Positions 1-6,401 of a DNA stretch of 7,617 bases are shown one piece after another. Positions within the stretch are counted from its first letter, which is position 1. Every line of letters starts with the position of its first letter. The notes under the pieces are model-generated. The model was not told where the DNA came from and did no database searches. It saw only the letters and a program-made list of their open reading frames with translations. The stretch is from Verrucomicrobiota bacterium. Lineage in GTDB: Bacteria; Verrucomicrobiota; Verrucomicrobiia; Limisphaerales; J093. The translations under genes and the position numbers were made by a program. The stretch covers positions 1-7,617 of the forward strand of contig RFJD01000532.1 in the NCBI GenBank assembly GCA_003695015.1. The letters run 5' to 3'.

Positions 1-210
1 CACCCCGGCCGCCGCCCAGGCATCCAGGTTCGGCGTCCGGATCACCCGGTTGCCGTTGAAACCGACGTCGCCCCAGCCGAGGTCGTCGGCCATGACCAGC
101 ACGACGTTGGGCGGAGCGTCTGAACTTCCGGCCTCGCCCGGCCCGGCGGCCAGACTGCCGGCGACCAGCCACAGGCCCGCGAGGCAACAGGCGGAATGCA
201 GCGTTTTCAT
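1..210 (-). CDS. Secreted sulfatase (arylsulfatase family), N-terminal 70 residues only
   Basis: The gene starts with ATG at 210 and runs off the left edge, so only 70 residues are visible. Residues 1 to about 22 form a signal peptide (MKTLHS followed by a hydrophobic stretch ending LVAGSLAA), so the enzyme should be exported. Residues 35-50 read PNVVLVMADDLGWGDVG, the hallmark N-terminus of type I sulfatases. Asp42 and Asp43 are the expected calcium ligands. RTPNLDAWAAAGV follows, matching the family's TPNLD motif. The formylglycine motif (C/S-x-P-S-R) lies beyond the window, so catalytic competence and substrate cannot be judged. In this family the substrates are sulfate esters, commonly on algal or mucin polysaccharides. 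The start overlaps the fabD stop by four bases (ATGA), which implies translational coupling. No lipobox cysteine is visible. Family is confident; substrate is unknown. Confidence 0.93.
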   Translation of the reverse strand, partial: MKTLHSACCLAGLWLVAGSLAAGPGEAGSSDAPPNVVLVMADDLGWGDVGFNGNRVIRTPNLDAWAAAGV

Positions 211-1142
211 GTGGCGGCTCCCAAAGCTTGAACGGTTTTCTCGAGGCTGGCCAGGTCGGACACGTTGAGCACTTCGACCGAACGGTCGATCCGCCGCATG
301 AAGCCGGTCAAGACGGTTCCCGGCCCCAGCTCGATGAACCGGGTGAACCCTTCCGCCAGGAGGTACCGGATCGAGGCCTCCCACCGCACCGGCGAGGTCA
401 CTTGCTCGACCAGCCGGCGGTGGATGTCCGAAGGCGCGCCATGCGGGCGGGCGGTGACGTTCGAGATGACGGGCACCGAGGGGATGTTGATCGGCACGGC
501 GCGGAGGGCGGCGTCCAGACCGGCTTGGGCCGGCGCCATCAGACGCGAGTGATAGGCGCCGGCCACGGCCAGCGGCACCGCCCGTTTGGCGCCCCGGGCC
601 TTGGCCAGCTCGACCGCCTTGGCGATGCCTTCCTGCGTGCCGCTGATCACCAACTGCCCCGGGCAGTTGAGGTTGGCCAGCTCGACGCCGGCCTCGGCGC
701 AGACCTGGCGGGTGGTTTCCTCGTCCAGCCCGATCACCGCGGCCATGCCGCCCTGGGTCGCTTCGCACGCCTCCTGCATGAGCCGGCCGCGTTCGCGAAC
801 CACCTTCAGGCCGTCGGCGAAGGAAAACACCCCGGCCGCCGCCAACGCGGTGAACTCGCCCAACGAAAGGCCCGCGGTGGCGTCGAACCGCAGCTCCGGC
901 GCCGCCTCCTTCAACGCTTGGAAGGCCACCCAGCCCACGAGATAGATGCCCGGCTGGGCGTTGACCGTCTTGGTCAGTTCCTCCTCCGGCCCTTCGAAGC
1001 ACACTTGCGACAGGGGCGCGCCCAGGACGCGGTCCGCTTCCTCGAACCATCGTCGGGCCGAGGGCAGGCGCTCCGCAAAATCGCGGCCCATGCCCACCAC
1101 CTGCGCTCCCTGTCCGGCAAACAACAACGCGGTTTTGCTCAT
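207..1142 (-). CDS. fabD: Malonyl-CoA:acyl carrier protein transacylase (FabD)
   Basis: FabD moves the malonyl group from malonyl-CoA to the phosphopantetheine of acyl carrier protein, supplying extender units for fatty acid synthesis in the cytoplasm. The 311-residue length is typical. Motifs in order: FAGQGAQ at 8-14 (oxyanion region); GLSLGEF at 91-97 with nucleophile Ser93; RERGRLMQEA around 116-125, where Arg118 matches the malonate-carboxylate-binding Arg; AGAYHSRLM at 194-202 with catalytic His198; and LVEQVTSPVRW at 244-254 with Gln247. The residue before the nucleophile is Leu rather than the His of E. coli FabD, a variant I recall from plant-type enzymes. ATG at 1142 gives the full conserved N-terminus; no clear Shine-Dalgarno precedes it. 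Unusually, it is not next to fabH, plsX, fabG or acpP. Its stop overlaps the sulfatase start, and it diverges from the DUF2249 gene. Confidence 0.97.
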   Translation of the reverse strand: MSKTALLFAGQGAQVVGMGRDFAERLPSARRWFEEADRVLGAPLSQVCFEGPEEELTKTVNAQPGIYLVGWVAFQALKEAAPELRFDATAGLSLGEFTALAAAGVFSFADGLKVVRERGRLMQEACEATQGGMAAVIGLDEETTRQVCAEAGVELANLNCPGQLVISGTQEGIAKAVELAKARGAKRAVPLAVAGAYHSRLMAPAQAGLDAALRAVPINIPSVPVISNVTARPHGAPSDIHRRLVEQVTSPVRWEASIRYLLAEGFTRFIELGPGTVLTGFMRRIDRSVEVLNVSDLASLEKTVQALGAAT

Positions 1143-1204
1143 CGCGCCGCGATTGGAACACCAAAGGCCACGGAGCGGAAAGCCCGATTCGGCGGGCGCC
1201 GGGG

Positions 1205-1218
1205 TTGACTTCGGTCAA
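1205..1218 (+). promoter_or_regulatory. FNR/Dnr-type palindrome TTGAC-N4-GTCAA upstream of the DUF2249 gene
   Basis: The 14-mer TTGACTTCGGTCAA has two perfect 5-bp inverted half-sites around a 4-bp spacer, the geometry of CRP/FNR-family operators (consensus TTGAT-N4-ATCAA; TTGAC-type half-sites occur for Dnr/Nnr relatives). Its centre, 1211.5, lies about 43 bp before the ATG at 1255. If it acts as a class II site at -41.5, transcription would start near 1253 and the -10 would fall at 1241-1246, where CATGCT matches TATAAT only at A2, T3 and T6. The downstream gene has no Shine-Dalgarno, consistent with near-leaderless transcription. The same bases could form a 5-bp RNA hairpin closed by a C(UUCG)G tetraloop, an alternative reading. 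In the fabD direction no fitting -10 is seen at the corresponding spacing. Confidence 0.5.
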
Positions 1219-1254
1219 GGCGCCTCGCAGCGCCATGGGCCATGCTTCGGTCCC

Positions 1255-1818
1255 ATGGAACGGACCATCGATGTCCCGTCAATCCCGCCGGCGGAACGGC
1301 ACCAAACCATCATGGCCGCCTGGTCGGCCTTGGAACCGGAGGACACGCTGACGCTGATCAGCGATCACGATCCCCTGGCCCTCTACCTGCAGTTGGCCCA
1401 CGATCACGCCGGCCGGTTTCACTGGGAGTACCTGGAACGCGGTCCCGCCCAATGGCGGGTGCGGCTGCGCAACGGCGATTTCCCGGATCCCGGCTTCAAA
1501 CCGGACCTCAAGATGGCCGACGCCGACCAAGCCCCCGCCCCGGCGGAGGCGGCGGAAACCGTCGAACTGGATCTGCGCCCGCTGTTCGCCCGTGGCGAGG
1601 CGCCGTGTGAGTTGATCGAAACCACCGCCGCCCGGATCGCGGTGGGGCAAACGCTCCGGCTGCTGGCGCCGTTCGAACCGCGCCCCCTCTATGCCAAGCT
1701 GGGCATGCAGGGCTTCGAACACGAAACCCGCCTGCTGCCCGACGGCACCTGGGAACTGACCTTTCGCCGGATGCGGACGGGGCCGGCCGTGCCGTTGGGC
1801 GCCGGCTGCGGTCATTGA
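1255..1818 (+). CDS. Tandem DUF2249 domain protein
   Basis: This 187-residue soluble protein has no signal peptide or membrane segment. It carries two DUF2249 (PF10006-type) domains. The first spans about residues 5-72, with the family pattern IPPAERHQTI, SDHDPLALY (His38, Asp39, Pro40) and FHWEYLERGPAQWRVRL. A Pro/Ala-rich linker covers about 73-102. The second spans about 103-171, with VELDLRPL, APFEPRPLYAKL and GFEHETRLLPDGTWELTF. The molecular role of DUF2249 is not firmly known. From general knowledge, such genes often sit near denitrification or nitric-oxide genes and beside hemerythrin or cupin domains, so a redox or NO-related role is inferred. ATG at 1255 was chosen because the first domain begins right after it; the frame stays open upstream, but that part lies antisense to fabD. 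The C-terminus ends GAGCGH, with Cys118 and Cys185 the only cysteines. It converges on glnE 39 bp away. Confidence 0.92.
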   Translation: MERTIDVPSIPPAERHQTIMAAWSALEPEDTLTLISDHDPLALYLQLAHDHAGRFHWEYLERGPAQWRVRLRNGDFPDPGFKPDLKMADADQAPAPAEAAETVELDLRPLFARGEAPCELIETTAARIAVGQTLRLLAPFEPRPLYAKLGMQGFEHETRLLPDGTWELTFRRMRTGPAVPLGAGCGH

Positions 1819-1857
1819 GTCCGGCACGCCCGGTCACCGGCCGGCGCGGCGCGGTTT

Positions 1858-4845
1858 TCACGCCTCGCCAAGCTCGCGCCATTCCGGAGCGAAGAACTCG
1901 CGATAGACCTCCCGGATGTGGGCCCGATAACGGGCCACCGCGGCCAGGAGGTCTTCCGCCGCGCCAAACCCACAGCGCACCGCCACGCGATACCGGGCGG
2001 CGGGATCGACCGGCAGCTCGGTTTCGCCCTCGTAACTCCATCGCCGAAGGATGGCTTCGATGCGCCGCAATCGGCGGTAGTTTTCGAGCAACTTGGCGGC
2101 CAGCTCCGGCGGCAGGGCGCCTTCGCGACCGGCCCGTTCGAGGGCCCGGCCGGTGTTGGGTTCCAGCCAGCCGCGCCCCAGGCAGATGGCTTGGGCGATG
2201 AACTCGGCGTCCACCAGACCACCGGCGCCGGTCTTGAAGGCCAACGGTTCGTGGCCCGGCTTGACGCGCTCCCGTTCGATCCGCTGCCGCATGCGGACCA
2301 TCTCCAAGCGCCAATCCGGCTGCATCGCCTTCACGCGCCGGGGATCGGGTTCGCGAAAGTCGATGCAACGCTGCACCAGCTCCATGAAGCGCCGGCCCAC
2401 CTCGGGATCGCCCGCCACCGGACGCGCCCGCGAGAGGGCCTGGATTTCCCACAACCAGGCCCGCCGGGTGTAGTAGCTCTCGCAGGCCGAAAGGGACGGC
2501 ACCAGCAGGCCCTTCTCGCCGTCCGGGCGCAGGCGGAGATCCAATTCGAAGGCCACGCCGTGCTCGGTGCGGGCGGCAATCAGGTCCATCAACTCCGCCC
2601 CCACCCGCTGCAGGCCGGCCGGATCCGGGGCCTCGTCGGCGGCCACCAACAGCACGTCGAGGTCCGAACCGTAGTTGAGTTCGCCTCCGCCCAACTTGCC
2701 CAAGCCGATCACCGCCACTGGGAGGCCGGCGCCTCCGTGACGGTCGCCCAAGACCTCCATCGCGTAAGCCAGACACGCCTCCGCCAAGGCCGACAACTCG
2801 CTCATGTGCTGCTCGAAGTCGGCCAGCCCCAGAATGTCCCGGAGCCCGATGCGCATGAACTCGGCCCGGTGGTAACGCCGGAGCCAAGAGCGAGCATCGG
2901 GTTCGTCCCGGCCGAGCCGCAGTTCTTCCAGCGTTTGCGCGGCCGTTTTCGACCGGACCAGGTAGCCGCCGCGGGCCAAGGACTCCACCAGATCGGGTTC
3001 GCTCAAGGACAACTCGGCCAGGAACTCCGAGCGGTCGAACAACCAGAGCATCAACTCGAACAACCCGAGGTTGCTCCGCCACGTGTCCAGCAACCCCGCC
3101 CGGCTCCCGTAGGCCTGCATGTAATGCAGCAACCGCGCCAGCACGCGATCAGGATCGGACAGCCACTTCGCCTCCGGATCGCCGTCCGGCCCGGCCTGCC
3201 GGCGCAGCGCCTCCAGATCCTCCTGGCGGGGACAACGCTCGAGAAACTTCTCCAGCAACATCCGCGCCGCCTCCCGCGTGGCCGGCGTCACCAACCCATG
3301 CCCCGGCCCGTCGATCCATTCCTGCACCATCCGCCAAGCCCGCTCGGGATCGCGGAACCGCCGCTCCTGCAGGAGGGCCAGCCACTGTTCGCGGCCCTCC
3401 TCCAGCGGCGGCAGTTGGCCGGCTTCCTCCCCGGCCGGCGAAGGGAGCACGCGGTCGTAGATTTCGCGAACGCGTTGCTGGTGTCCGGCAAGGACGTCGC
3501 GAAAGGCGTCTTCGTCCGCAAACCCCATCAACCGCGCCAGCCGCCGGACCGCGTTCTCATCCTCCGGCAGGGTGTGGGTTTGCTTCTCCTCGGCCATCTG
3601 GAGGCGGTGTTCGAGGTTGCGATAGAACGTGTACGCCTCCGCCAACGCCCGCGCCTCCGGCTGCGACAACAGTCCGTAGCGGGTCAGCCTGTCCAAGGCC
3701 GGCAGGATCCGCGGCTCGGCGATGAAGGGGGTTCGACCCGCGTGCAGCAACTGCAGGCTCTGGACCACGAACTCGACCTCCCGGATGCCGCCGCGGCCGA
3801 GCTTGATGTTGCGGTGCAGGGCCTCGGAACGGACGATCTCGGTCTCCAACCGGAGTTTCATCCGCGAGATGTCCTGCAGGCAGGCGGGGTTGACGTGGCG
3901 CGGATACCGGAACGGCTGGATCAGCTCGAGGAACTCCCCCGCCAAGTTCGTATCGCCCGCCACGCCGCGCGCCCGCATCAGCATCAACCGCTCCCACACC
4001 TGGGCCTGTTGCGCATAATAGGTCTCGCAACTGTCCAACGAACGCGCCAGCGGCCCCGCATCGCCCTCCGGCCGCAACCGCAGGTCCACCCGGTAAAGCT
4101 GCCCCTCCGCCGTCGCCCGGCCCACCTCCTCGGCGATCATCCCGGCCAGCCGGCGGAAGAATTCGTGGCTTGGCGGACGCCGCCCCGCTTCGGCGCCCGG
4201 CTCCGGCGGTTCCCGGAAAACCCAACCCTCCTCCTCGTAGAGGAACATCAGGTCCACGTCCGAGCTGTAGTTCAGCTCGCGTCCGCCCAGCTTGCCCAGG
4301 CCGATCACACTGAAGGCCGTCCGCTGCCACTCCCCATCGGCCCCTTGGTGCCATGGCTCACCCAACCGCCCGACCAACCGCCGCCAGCAAATCTGGTAAA
4401 CAGCCTCGAGGCAGACGTCCGCCAGATCGGACAATTCCTCGGTGATGGCCGGCAACCCGGCCAGACCGGCCAGGTCGCGCGCCGCAATCCGGGTGCTTTC
4501 CCGGGCCCGGAAACTGCGGAGCCAGTTCAACGCCCCGGTGTAATCGCCCTGTTCGATCCGCGGCCCCAACGCGGCCTCCACCTCGCGCCGCAAGACCGCC
4601 CGTCTCCGCGGCCGCTTCATTCCCTCGACGTCCAGCAAGACCTCGAGCCACTCCGGGCGCCGCCGGAGCCGTTCGGCGGCGATCCGCGATCCGCTCAACA
4701 AAGCCGCCAGAATCCGGGCCTGCTCCGGATCGGCCCCCGCCAATCTTCCGTCGGCATCCGCTTCCTCGACCATGGCCAAGTGCCGCTCCGCCCACTCCGG
4801 CCACGGCGCGTTCGCCAATGCCTGTTGCCAAACCTCGCTGCGCAC
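1858..4845 (-). CDS. glnE: Bifunctional glutamine synthetase adenylyltransferase / adenylyl-removing enzyme (GlnE)
   Basis: GlnE adds AMP to, and removes it by phosphorolysis from, a tyrosine on glutamine synthetase, switching the enzyme with nitrogen status; in well-studied bacteria PII protein and glutamine control the balance. The 995 residues slightly exceed the E. coli enzyme. Two nucleotidyltransferase halves are intact. The N-terminal (deadenylylating) half has GLGKLGGRELNYSSDVDLM at 182-200, with metal ligands Asp196 and Asp198, plus YRVDLRLRPEGD at 251-262 and KLGRGGIREVEFV at 348-360. The C-terminal (adenylylating) half has GLGKLGGGELNYGSDLD at 714-730, with Asp728 and Asp730, plus ELDLRLRPDGE at 767-777 and TGAGGLVDAEFIAQ at 872-885. 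The start is GTG at 4845: the frame is closed upstream by the yhbY stop and has no other ATG, GTG or TTG between. Only a weak AAGAG precedes it. It lies 57 bp after yhbY, as last gene of a probable operon. Confidence 0.98.
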   Translation of the reverse strand: MRSEVWQQALANAPWPEWAERHLAMVEEADADGRLAGADPEQARILAALLSGSRIAAERLRRRPEWLEVLLDVEGMKRPRRRAVLRREVEAALGPRIEQGDYTGALNWLRSFRARESTRIAARDLAGLAGLPAITEELSDLADVCLEAVYQICWRRLVGRLGEPWHQGADGEWQRTAFSVIGLGKLGGRELNYSSDVDLMFLYEEEGWVFREPPEPGAEAGRRPPSHEFFRRLAGMIAEEVGRATAEGQLYRVDLRLRPEGDAGPLARSLDSCETYYAQQAQVWERLMLMRARGVAGDTNLAGEFLELIQPFRYPRHVNPACLQDISRMKLRLETEIVRSEALHRNIKLGRGGIREVEFVVQSLQLLHAGRTPFIAEPRILPALDRLTRYGLLSQPEARALAEAYTFYRNLEHRLQMAEEKQTHTLPEDENAVRRLARLMGFADEDAFRDVLAGHQQRVREIYDRVLPSPAGEEAGQLPPLEEGREQWLALLQERRFRDPERAWRMVQEWIDGPGHGLVTPATREAARMLLEKFLERCPRQEDLEALRRQAGPDGDPEAKWLSDPDRVLARLLHYMQAYGSRAGLLDTWRSNLGLFELMLWLFDRSEFLAELSLSEPDLVESLARGGYLVRSKTAAQTLEELRLGRDEPDARSWLRRYHRAEFMRIGLRDILGLADFEQHMSELSALAEACLAYAMEVLGDRHGGAGLPVAVIGLGKLGGGELNYGSDLDVLLVAADEAPDPAGLQRVGAELMDLIAARTEHGVAFELDLRLRPDGEKGLLVPSLSACESYYTRRAWLWEIQALSRARPVAGDPEVGRRFMELVQRCIDFREPDPRRVKAMQPDWRLEMVRMRQRIERERVKPGHEPLAFKTGAGGLVDAEFIAQAICLGRGWLEPNTGRALERAGREGALPPELAAKLLENYRRLRRIEAILRRWSYEGETELPVDPAARYRVAVRCGFGAAEDLLAAVARYRAHIREVYREFFAPEWRELGEA

Positions 4846-4902
4846 GGGCTCTTGACTACGGCACCGGACCGGACGCCGCGACTGAAAACCGCCGGGGCCG
4901 GC

Positions 4903-5235
4903 TCAGTGGCCGGGCGGTTGGGGATCGGCGGGCCTGGCCCGAAACAACACCGCCACGTGGCCCACCTGCTGGATCAGGTGGCTGCCGGTCCGCGCCGCCA
5001 TCTCCGCCGCCAGTTGCTTCCGCCGTTCCCGCTCCTTGAAATGCTCGAACCGCACCTTCACCAACTCGTGCTGCGCCAGAGCCTCGTCCAACGCAGCCAA
5101 CAACTCCGGGCTCAGGCCCGCCTTGCCCACCTTCAACACCGGCTCGAGCAACTGGGCCCGGCCCTTCAAACGCCGCAGCCACGCCCCCCGCGGAGGCGAG
5201 CCGGACTCGGGTGCATGGGAATTCGTGTCGTTCAT
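4903..5235 (-). CDS. yhbY: YhbY-family CRM-domain RNA-binding protein (50S assembly factor)
   Basis: This 110-residue protein is a single CRM (CRS1-YhbY) domain with short unstructured ends. YhbY binds precursor large ribosomal subunits in E. coli, and related domains act in chloroplast group II intron splicing. Residues 22-99 cover the domain: RLKGRAQLLEPVLKVGKAGLS, with the diagnostic GxxG RNA-binding loop GKAG at 37-40; then ELLAALDEALAQHELVKVRF; and finally AARTGSHLIQQVGHVAVLFR at 80-99. The tail RPADPQPPGH and the first 18 residues are outside the core. ATG at 5235 follows the Rsm22-like gene by 21 bp without a clear Shine-Dalgarno, so translation may rely on re-initiation. Genes up- and downstream run in the same direction, suggesting co-transcription. 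YhbY is usually met beside other RNA-modification genes, so the Rsm22-type neighbour fits while GlnE is less expected. Confidence 0.94.
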   Translation of the reverse strand: MNDTNSHAPESGSPPRGAWLRRLKGRAQLLEPVLKVGKAGLSPELLAALDEALAQHELVKVRFEHFKERERRKQLAAEMAARTGSHLIQQVGHVAVLFRARPADPQPPGH

Positions 5236-5256
5236 GTCGGATTCGCTGCCGATGCT

Positions 5257-6261
5257 TCAACGGCCGGTTGCCTCCGGCCGGCCGCCAGCCTCCGTCCCCC
5301 ACGGCCCCCACGCAAGAATCTCCTCACCGTCGCACTCCCAATGCTGCAGCGACGGCGGCCGTTCCTTCCGCAGGAACCGGTAAACCTCCGGCAACCGCCG
5401 CCGCATGACCCATCCCTCGAACAATCGCCCGTCCGCCCGGCACCCCAGGATGCGCGCATGCGGCTTGGCGATCCGCGGCCGGCCGATCATCCGCACCGTC
5501 CCCTCCGGCAATGGCGGCGCCGGCCGGCGGTCCAACACCAGAAAACTCACCGGCAGACTGCGCAGATCGATCTCCATCTCGTGGGCGAATCGTCCCCAGT
5601 CCGGATCGTGGAAAACGAAACCCGGCACCGGCGCAAAGTGATGGCACCAATGGGGCTCGTTCTCCGGCTCGAGGATCCCGCACCGCTCCCGGTGAGGGCA
5701 CGGCGCCACGGGGTGCAACTCCCCGCGCAACCGTTCCCGAATGGCGATCAGCGACAGGCTCGACGGATAATCGCCCGGCTCGACCCACAACACGCAGGTG
5801 GCCCGGCGACACAGCTCCAGCAACTGCGCCACCGTCTCCTGGCTCAGCTCGGAGAGCACATGGCTGATGAGCAGCACATCCACCCGTTCGGGCAGGCCCG
5901 CCGCCACCTCCATCCCCGGATGCTTCTCGCGGGCCCGCCGCAGGGCGTACTCGACCGCCACCGGCGAGCAGTCCACACAGTGCAGCCGTTGGACCCGCTC
6001 CAAGCCGAACGCGCCCACATACGCCCGACCCGCAATGCCGCTGCCGCATCCCCAATCCACCACCACCCCGGCCGGCGGCGTCCAACCCAACCGCCGCAGC
6101 TCCCCCAGGACGAAGTCCCATTTCCAGCCGATCCGCTGGGCAAAGGTCAGGTCGTAGCTGCGAACGTCGGTCTCGTCCCGCCAATACGGCACCTGGGCCG
6201 CGGGTCCCTCGATGAAGAGCCGTCGCAGCCGGATCAATGCCTGCCAATCCACCGACTCCAT
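5257..6261 (-). CDS. Rsm22/METTL17-family ribosomal small-subunit methyltransferase-like protein
   Basis: This 334-residue protein has a class I SAM-methyltransferase fold. VVVDWGCGSGIAG at 66-78 is the glycine-rich SAM loop, VDCS at 96-99 follows strand beta2, and SHVLSELSQETV at 133-144 carries the HVLxEL segment seen in Rsm22 proteins. The C-terminal half holds CPHRERC at 188-194, HWCHHF at 204-209 and GCRADGRLFEG at 273-283. This gives four cysteines (188, 194, 206, 274) in the arrangement that binds a 4Fe-4S cluster in METTL17, the mitochondrial homologue required for small-subunit assembly. The segment LPVSFLVLDRR at 236-246 also fits the family. Catalysis by Rsm22 proteins is unproven, so an assembly-factor role is as likely as rRNA methylation. 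ATG at 6261 is preceded by a possible folded leader. It is first in the apparent operon with yhbY (21 bp downstream) and glnE. The last ~15 residues look like a non-conserved tail. Confidence 0.9.
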   Translation of the reverse strand: MESVDWQALIRLRRLFIEGPAAQVPYWRDETDVRSYDLTFAQRIGWKWDFVLGELRRLGWTPPAGVVVDWGCGSGIAGRAYVGAFGLERVQRLHCVDCSPVAVEYALRRAREKHPGMEVAAGLPERVDVLLISHVLSELSQETVAQLLELCRRATCVLWVEPGDYPSSLSLIAIRERLRGELHPVAPCPHRERCGILEPENEPHWCHHFAPVPGFVFHDPDWGRFAHEMEIDLRSLPVSFLVLDRRPAPPLPEGTVRMIGRPRIAKPHARILGCRADGRLFEGWVMRRRLPEVYRFLRKERPPSLQHWECDGEEILAWGPWGTEAGGRPEATGR

Positions 6262-6322
6262 GGCCCCGAATCCTGCCGCCTCCGGCCGGCATCGCGAGCC
6301 TGAAAACGGCTGGAATTCGGGG
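6262..6322 (-). promoter_or_regulatory. Possible three-way-junction RNA leader of the rsm22-like/yhbY/glnE operon
   Basis: Read on the minus strand, the 61 bases before the Rsm22-like start can fold with almost no unpaired sequence. P1 pairs CCCCGAATTCC (6322-6312) with GGATTCGGGG (6273-6264): 8 bp, one bulged T, then 2 bp. P2 is AGCC-GTTTTCA-GGCT (6311-6297), directly adjoining P1. Five bases follow. P3 is TGCCG-GCCGGAGG-CGGCA (6291-6274), or an alternative 7-bp form with one bulged G and loop GGA, and it directly adjoins the closing P1 arm. The ATG comes two bases later. The only strong Shine-Dalgarno-like GGAGG (6283-6279) sits in P3, 17 bases before the ATG. I match no known riboswitch or ribosomal-protein leader to it. 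GC-rich DNA gives chance stems, so confidence is modest. Confidence 0.35.
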
Positions 6323-6364
6323 AATCGACCGGAGCGCCGCCTCCGGCAATCCGGGTCGAGCCGG

Positions 6365-6393
6365 TTGACAGCCGGCTGTCTGTGGCCGATAAG
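6365..6393 (+). promoter_or_regulatory. Sigma70-type promoter for the exported-protein gene, probably leaderless
   Basis: TTGACA at 6365-6370 is a perfect -35 hexamer. After a 17-bp spacer, GATAAG at 6388-6393 matches TATAAT at four of six bases, though the last T is missing. Transcription would start near 6400-6401, one or two bases before the ATG at 6402, and no Shine-Dalgarno lies between, so a leaderless transcript is the simplest reading. A 14-bp palindrome overlaps the -35 box. Confidence 0.55.
6367..6380. repeat. Perfect 14-bp palindrome GACAGCCGGCTGTC overlapping the -35 box
   Basis: GACAGCCGGCTGTC reads identically on both strands. Its first four bases belong to the TTGACA -35 element of the gene at 6402, so a protein bound here would block RNA polymerase. 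It also lies about 106 bp upstream of the divergent Rsm22-like start. I do not recognise it as the operator of a known regulator family. A pure GC-content coincidence is possible. Confidence 0.4.
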
Positions 6394-6401
6394 AGACCCC
6401 C

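Noticed and set aside
1182..1197. A short inverted repeat GCCCG-ATTCGG-CGGGC upstream of fabD.
   Set aside because: A 5-bp stem is expected by chance in DNA this GC-rich, and nothing about its position supports a role.
228..1208. A 326-codon plus-strand frame opposite fabD.
   Set aside because: It is the register antisense shadow of fabD with no recognisable domain.
1205..1233. TTGACT at 1205-1210 as an ordinary -35 box for the DUF2249 gene.
   Set aside because: At 17-bp spacing the -10 position reads CAGCGC, which is not a -10 element. The palindrome reading explains the site better.
946..1254. An N-terminal extension of the DUF2249 protein, since its frame stays open back to 946.
   Set aside because: The extension would lie antisense to fabD and has no domain character. 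The first DUF2249 domain begins right after the ATG at 1255.
1819..1857. A possible bidirectional terminator between the DUF2249 gene and glnE (CCGG-TCA-CCGG at 1830-1840, GCCG-GCG-CGGC at 1840-1850, TTTT at 1854-1857).
   Set aside because: The stems are only 4 bp, overlap one another, and are not directly followed by the short T run.
1918..6303. A 1461-codon open frame on the plus strand opposite glnE, yhbY and the Rsm22-like gene.
   Set aside because: It is in exact codon register with three well-identified genes, and its translation is low-complexity Arg/Pro/Gln/His-rich. Absence of TTA, CTA and TCA codons on the coding strand fully explains it.
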